DNA of 64,000 nucleotides from Colletotrichum lupini (Eukaryota > Ascomycota > Sordariomycetes > Glomerellales > Glomerellaceae): contig NC_064678.1 of assembly GCF_023278565.1 (NCBI RefSeq), positions 1,984,001-2,048,000 of the forward strand. The letters are read 5' to 3'. The notes below the pieces were generated by a model, which was not told the DNA's origin, made no database searches, and saw only the letters and a program-made list of their open reading frames with translations. Made by a program: the position numbers and the translations under genes. This document shows positions 59,082 through 64,000 of this stretch, piece after piece; the first letter of the stretch is position 1, and each line of letters begins with the position of its first letter.

Positions 59082-62000
59082 GATGAAGCGGTGTCGATCG
59101 TCGTAATGGGCTATGGTGTGTTTGCGTTGGCTCGGTAGTCGAGCGACTGGTGATAAGAGGCAAAGGTGCCTCGACAGAGGCGAGCAATCGTAGGTTCGTA
59201 GCAAGTGATCGAAGGTGTGGTGAACTGGGGGGAAAGAACTTGGCTGCGGTGGGAATCGGGAACTTTTTTGTATAAAGGGCGGACGAGAAAGGCAGTGGGG
59301 ATGCGGAAGGGGATGCGACCACTATCTGATGGAGGGAGGGCCCGTATTTGTGGGGATGAAAATCCGACCAGGATGAGGGGGGCGTGGAAATTGGGTGTGG
59401 GAGAAAATGAGACGCTGCGGATGCTGGTGCTGATGCTGGCTGGTGTGCGAGGGCGGCCAGGTTACTCGTTGTTCGTTGTTGGCTACCTAGGTTGTCAGAA
59501 GAGTAAGGGTAGTCGAGGTGTTATGGATCGTCAGGAGAAGCGCGGACGAGGGAGAGAGATGATATTTGTCGAATCTGTTGTTGTGTTTCGTTGTATACAA
59601 CGTGGGATCGAGAATAATCCAAGAAAACGACGGCTGACCGTGGCCGTGGGCGGGCTGTGGACGAGCGTGCTGTCTTATTAATCCTGCCCTGCCTACCTAG
59701 GTACCTCACCCGACCTATGCTTTGCATCGCAGGTAAGGTACTTCCTTCGTACGGATAGGACAGGTAGCGTGAGTGCGTGCAGTTGCAATTGTAGTGTAAT
59801 GACTGTCGCGCCGTGGGAGGAAGAGTCCGGAGCAAAGGGAGGGGAGGGCGAGCGAGGTGTGTGCGCAGCCCAGCAACTCATTCGCAGCACCACAAGTGAA
59901 AAAATAGCCTACAGGAAGGCCAATCGCGGGGACGGCCCTGAATTTGACGACCCGATGGAGGGGTGTGGTCACAGCAAAAAAAGGACCTGACAGCGGATGA
60001 GGTCTTCTCGTTGCCCGGGGTGCTCTGCCGCTCGTCCAGTGTCACTCCAATGACCGGCCAGCGCTCGATGATAGCAAGCACTACAACTGCCTCGAGTGAA
60101 GGAGGAGGGGCGTGTGCTCGAGTCCGCAAATGGCTGTGAGAGCTCTGATGGATCTAGAGACTTGGCTCCGGCTTTGATTCTCGACTATCCGAGGCGGACG
60201 GGAGCGCTGGAACGGACTATGGTTTGCGGGAGACGGAGGACAGGCCTGTAACGTTAGAGAGAGAGACGGAGAGGCAGACAGAGAGGGTGTGCGAGGAGAT
60301 GGGCTACTGGTGCTGCCCAGCTTTGCAACGTCTCTCCCAAGTTGCACAGTCGAAATGCCAGGGTCTGTGACTGTCAAGAACGTGTGCGAGTCTGGAGAAG
60401 CATGGGACCCAAGGAGGACAGGGAATTTCTTTGCTGTCGTCACTTCTCCCTGTCAAACTGTATCGAAATCGCCTAAAAATGGGTGGAGGACAGAGATTGC
60501 CGGCTTGTGGGAACTCTTTTTTTTTTTTCTTCTTCCTGGCGCTCGCTGGGTCCTGGGAGGCGGGATTCCTGGGTGGGAAAACTGCGACAACCCACATCAG
60601 AAACAAGCTAGAGCTAACAGAATAGCCTCAAGCTCCACCGCGTGGCAGCAAGGACCGTCGAAAGGACTCAGCTAAAGTCTGCTGGACCGACGTCGAGCCA
60701 GTTCGTCTCGTTCCAGGAAGCTTCTGTTGGCTGTGGTTCATCCGCAGCACCGGCGTCAAACCAGGGAAACCCCTTCGACATAGCATTTGACCGCAAAGTT
60801 GGGAACTGGGCGGTCCCCTGGGGCTCTGGTGTTGGTGCTTTTCGTTGGCGCCGGTGCCAATCGTCGCCGCTTCGGGTCAGAGCGCCAGAAGCACTCAGGC
60901 CCAACTGTGGAGAAGCCCTTGTCTTTCGTTTCTTCCCGTCCGCGACCGTTGCAATGGATTTTCCCTCGAACGGGGGTCAAGAGCCTGGCAAGGCCTGCTG
61001 GGGTGTTGCGAATCCGTGGACGCCGCGCCCACAAGGAAGCTCTTCACAGCACAAAGTGCCCCAACCTTGAACTTTCCATTTAGATCCATGTTCCGTTACC
61101 GTCGTAGCGCTGACGTTCGTGTACGCCGCCCATGTGTTGCGATGCCAGACAGCAGAGCTGCTTTGCTTGTGCGAGTGTCCGACCAAGGGCTTTTTCTGCG
61201 TTGTGCCCCGATGGCAGTGTTTTCTTCTTCGTGCCGCCATTGAACTCTCGAATGCGACAGCCACCCCTTCCCTCACGCTGGCCTAGGTACTAATTACCTA
61301 CGGAGGCCCTAGAACACCTAGGTACTCGACGGGGGTGTGGCCACAGAAGAGAGGGAAACAACGCTTTCTGAGTCTTCTGCCAGTTGTCTGAATGAGACAG
61401 GATGGGCCGGCTGCCTTGGGCTGCGCTGTGCTGCTAAAATCTGGCTGGTGGAGGGAGTCTCCGTGTGCGCGGGAGATCCACCTGCGGGGCCGAACCAGGC
61501 GGGGGTGTCACTCAACGATGACGGAGCGTTGCTATCTGGTGCGTTGTGCCCTTTTCGGCTGGGATTTTTCGACTTCTCCATCAAATGCCTGGATTTACTG
61601 CCCGACCTTGTGGCTGGGTTTGGCCTTTGGGTATCAACAGCGAAGCGGGCTGACGAACGACACCACGAGCATCCAATCGTTTGCCGCGCTCTGCAGCCTG
61701 CCAGACCCTTTTTCTCTCTTCTTTTGACCAAAACGTGTTTTCGACTTCGGTTAAGATATTTGGGGGTGGGCGAGAAAAAGAAACAAAAGGAAGGTTCTCA
61801 GGATTGGTGAGGTGATCGACCGAGAGACAGTCCCTAGTCTGGTGCGCGCCCCATGAGGTGGTCGAGGTGGTTGACGACTCGGAGCTTGCGCGAACCAAAC
61901 ATCAGGAGACGTTTCCTGTACTTTCAAAAGTTTCGTTGTCATCCTGGGTAGCGTAGGTAGACAACCGGGCGCCTTCAAATGGTTGACAAGCTCGAAGCAA

Positions 62001-63366
62001 AGTCTGCACATAATGCAGAACTAACCCCATCGCCCTTCGGCACCGCATCGCCAACGCACTTGCGCCGGAAAGCCCAATCATGGGCCCGACCCACCCGGTC
62101 AGGAATGCAGATTCATGCAGTCCGGGCCCGCTCGCTTTTCTCATAGGGCGGGGCCGGGACGGCAATGGGAGTCATCGCTCCATCTCGGACTTGAATGGCT
62201 GCTGTCCGTGGCCAACTTGTCCAAGCACAAATTAGTCCCTTGTAATTGTTGAACGAAGCCATGTAAGATGGCATCACGATGCTGAATTCCTGCAGTGTTG
62301 CCCGTCTAGATCTGTCTCCCCGCGTCTTGCTGTCTGTAGGGTATGCGTCTGATAGAGCTGCGTACGGATATCTTGGGGTACGATGCCCTGGTCCCTCTTT
62401 AGTAGGTACCGATCTCGCTGCAAGAACGACACTGTTTGCAGGAATAGCGTCACCGCGGTACACGGACTCGAGATCGACATCATGTTGTTGTTGTGGTCAA
62501 GTCACTGGAGTTTGTTCTCAATGTGACTCTGAACGACGTGTCACCATGACAGCGTTGTTCTCGCCTCTTGGATTTGTGTCTCGAAGTCGAAGGTGGTCTC
62601 GAACTCCGCACTATCAGCTCCGATAGGACCGTCCACATCAGCCAGATGATGTACTTCAAATTCTCCAATTGTACTGTCCTGAAATGTCTCCCCCTCCATT
62701 CTTCTGCGTAGAAGTAGATTGCCGCGGTCTGATACCGTCGCAGTACTCCAAGTCTGAATCGTCCAAAGGCAAGGTGACATGAAGAAACATGTGCGATTCA
62801 CAATTTGCCTGGCTGGCGCCTAGACCGTCCTCCACACGCTGTACGCAACTGCGTATTCCGGCTGCATGACATGCACCCATCCCACAGGCATCATCACCGT
62901 ATACCAGCGCCCGCTGTGCATAAAATCCGTCTAGCGCGAGGACATGCCGAAATGGGTTCGAGTGAGGCCCTCCCGGAGCCTCTCGTGGCTCCGTCTTATC
63001 GAGGAAGCTAGTCAAAGTTGGTTTTATCCTCGTTGAGAAGTGGAGCATCGTCGCATCCAAGGTAATGAACGGGTCGCTAGGATCCTCGGTTCGGTATCTT
63101 GCGGAGAATGGATGAGCTCTGTATTGAGCTCGTTTGCAGTCAAGTGCCTCCGACCATCAACATTTGAGTCTCTTTGTGTTTTGTGCAGAGCTGCCGCACC
63201 AGTCAATGACCACGGTCAAAGACATCGTCATTACGAATTGTATGCAGAGAAGCATAGTTTGTGTGATTAGAAATGCGGAGGCCGAGGACACGGTTCTGAC
63301 GAACGTCTTCAAGTGTATGTATCCATCCAGATCTTCAGATCTGATGCACGCCACGGTTGCATTTGT
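59082..63366. other. Long intergenic region, no supported gene
   Basis: About 4.3 kb. Its left part is upstream DNA of the disordered-protein gene. CCTAGGTAC-type motifs occur at 59,693-59,704, 61,283-61,292 and 61,316-61,327. Minus-strand open frames at 62,541-63,060 give protein-like pieces (acidic segment DVDGPIGADSAEFETTFDFE) but no consistent splice model or family. No tRNA seen. Confidence 0.45.
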
Positions 63367-64000
63367 TTAGCAATTTTGCAAATTATCTAGTATGGCGAGC
63401 CCGCCATTTGTCCGATATGCCACTCTTGCACGCTCGAACTGCATGAAGCCGAGAGCGGACGCTGCTGCAAAGACGCGATGGACTGACAAGTCGACATATC
63501 CGAGGCGGACGGATCGATAGGCGGTTGTTGGTTGTGGAGCGAGGAACTCGACACCATCTCGGAGCCACACCGCCTTTTCGCTTGAGGCATAATCCCTCAA
63601 CGCCACCGTTGAAAGCGATCCCAACGCGCCACAGTGGTAGGTAGAATATGACATGGCCTGCCGCATTGAAGCCGGGTGGCAGAGCTAGGACCGTATACAT
63701 TATAATACGCAGCGATTCCGGAAGGTAATACTGTTGTGATCGTACCGTATGCGAACGCCATATCGACTGACTTTGGAGGCTTAAAATGACGCAACGCCAC
63801 TCGTCGTTGGCCGTGTACATCGACTTGTCGATAGCCTGTTGCTGCGAGATCCTATCACTCGATGCCGAGCGGTTGTCCAGCTCCTGCGCGCCAGTCGAAT
63901 TCATTTGACGTCGAGACCTTGGAATGCTGGAGATGCAGGGAGCTTGTCTCGGAGACTCGGGCAGGTCCAGATCTGCCTCTTCTACGCCGCTGATTTGCGT
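63367..64000 (-). CDS. Possible partial gene entering from the right edge
   Basis: On the minus strand a frame is open from the window edge (64,000) to at least 63,746 without a stop (..EEADLDLPESPRQAP.., MNSTGAQELDNRS). A GT donor at 63,745 and an AG acceptor ending at 63,658 would join it in phase to a second open stretch (AMSYSTYHCGALGSL..) ending at the stop 63,367-63,369, about 182 codons in view. No domain is recognised and the start lies outside the window. The first part looks like a disordered acidic/Ser/Gln-rich region. The splice is plausible but unproven. Confidence 0.3.

Noticed and set aside
62541..63060. Minus-strand protein-like pieces (acidic C-terminal-like segment)
   Set aside because: Three overlapping frames each look partly coding, but no splice model joins them convincingly and no family is recognised.

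Overview
The window looks like a chromosomal segment of a filamentous ascomycete (Pezizomycotina, probably Sordariomycetes). Genes carry short GT..AG introns of about 45-200 bp with CTNAC-like branch sites. tRNA-Val, tRNA-Phe and tRNA-Thr have introns after position 37. Protein families are typically fungal (HET, P450, DUF6590, N2227 methyltransferase, SDR). Three AT-rich blocks show the signature of repeat-induced point mutation (RIP): CpA and TpG are nearly absent, TpA is abundant and CpG survives. I could not assign a species.

Left half (1 to about 30,900): a transposon-rich compartment. Block A (1-9,488) is a mosaic of dead retroelements: a minus-strand gag-like remnant, a small unmutated GC islet, an unidentified plus-strand remnant, and a Ty1/copia element broken inside its integrase. 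An intact P450 gene (9,787-11,572) sits on a 2.3-kb unmutated island. Block B (11,807-19,531) is a complete but dead copia element on the plus strand with 181/182-bp LTRs and a 5-bp target-site duplication (GAATT). Block C (21,663-29,084) is a second copia element, minus strand, 205-bp LTRs, duplication GAATG. It lies inside a large gene with an unusual domain order: purine-nucleoside-phosphorylase-like domain, HET domain, then about ten degenerate 30-residue repeats. Removing the element and one duplication copy makes the reading frame continuous. One further in-frame TAA lies in the repeats and has the C-to-T-at-CpA form expected of RIP leakage. This is an NLR-like fungal self/non-self recognition gene inactivated by a transposon.

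Right half (about 32,800 to 64,000): ordinary gene space. In order: a tRNA-Val/tRNA-Ala pair 6 bp apart, a tRNA-Phe, an ent-kaurene-oxidase-like P450, a tRNA-Thr, a proline-rich coiled-coil protein (minus), a nine-exon DUF6590 protein (plus), an SDR oxidoreductase (plus) tail-to-tail with a carnosine N-methyltransferase-like gene (minus), a single-pass membrane protein (minus), a disordered charged protein (minus), and a partial gene entering from the right edge. The right-hand genes do not form an obvious pathway or cluster. The most interesting part is the interplay on the left between retrotransposons, RIP, an intact P450 island and a killed PNP-HET-repeat gene.
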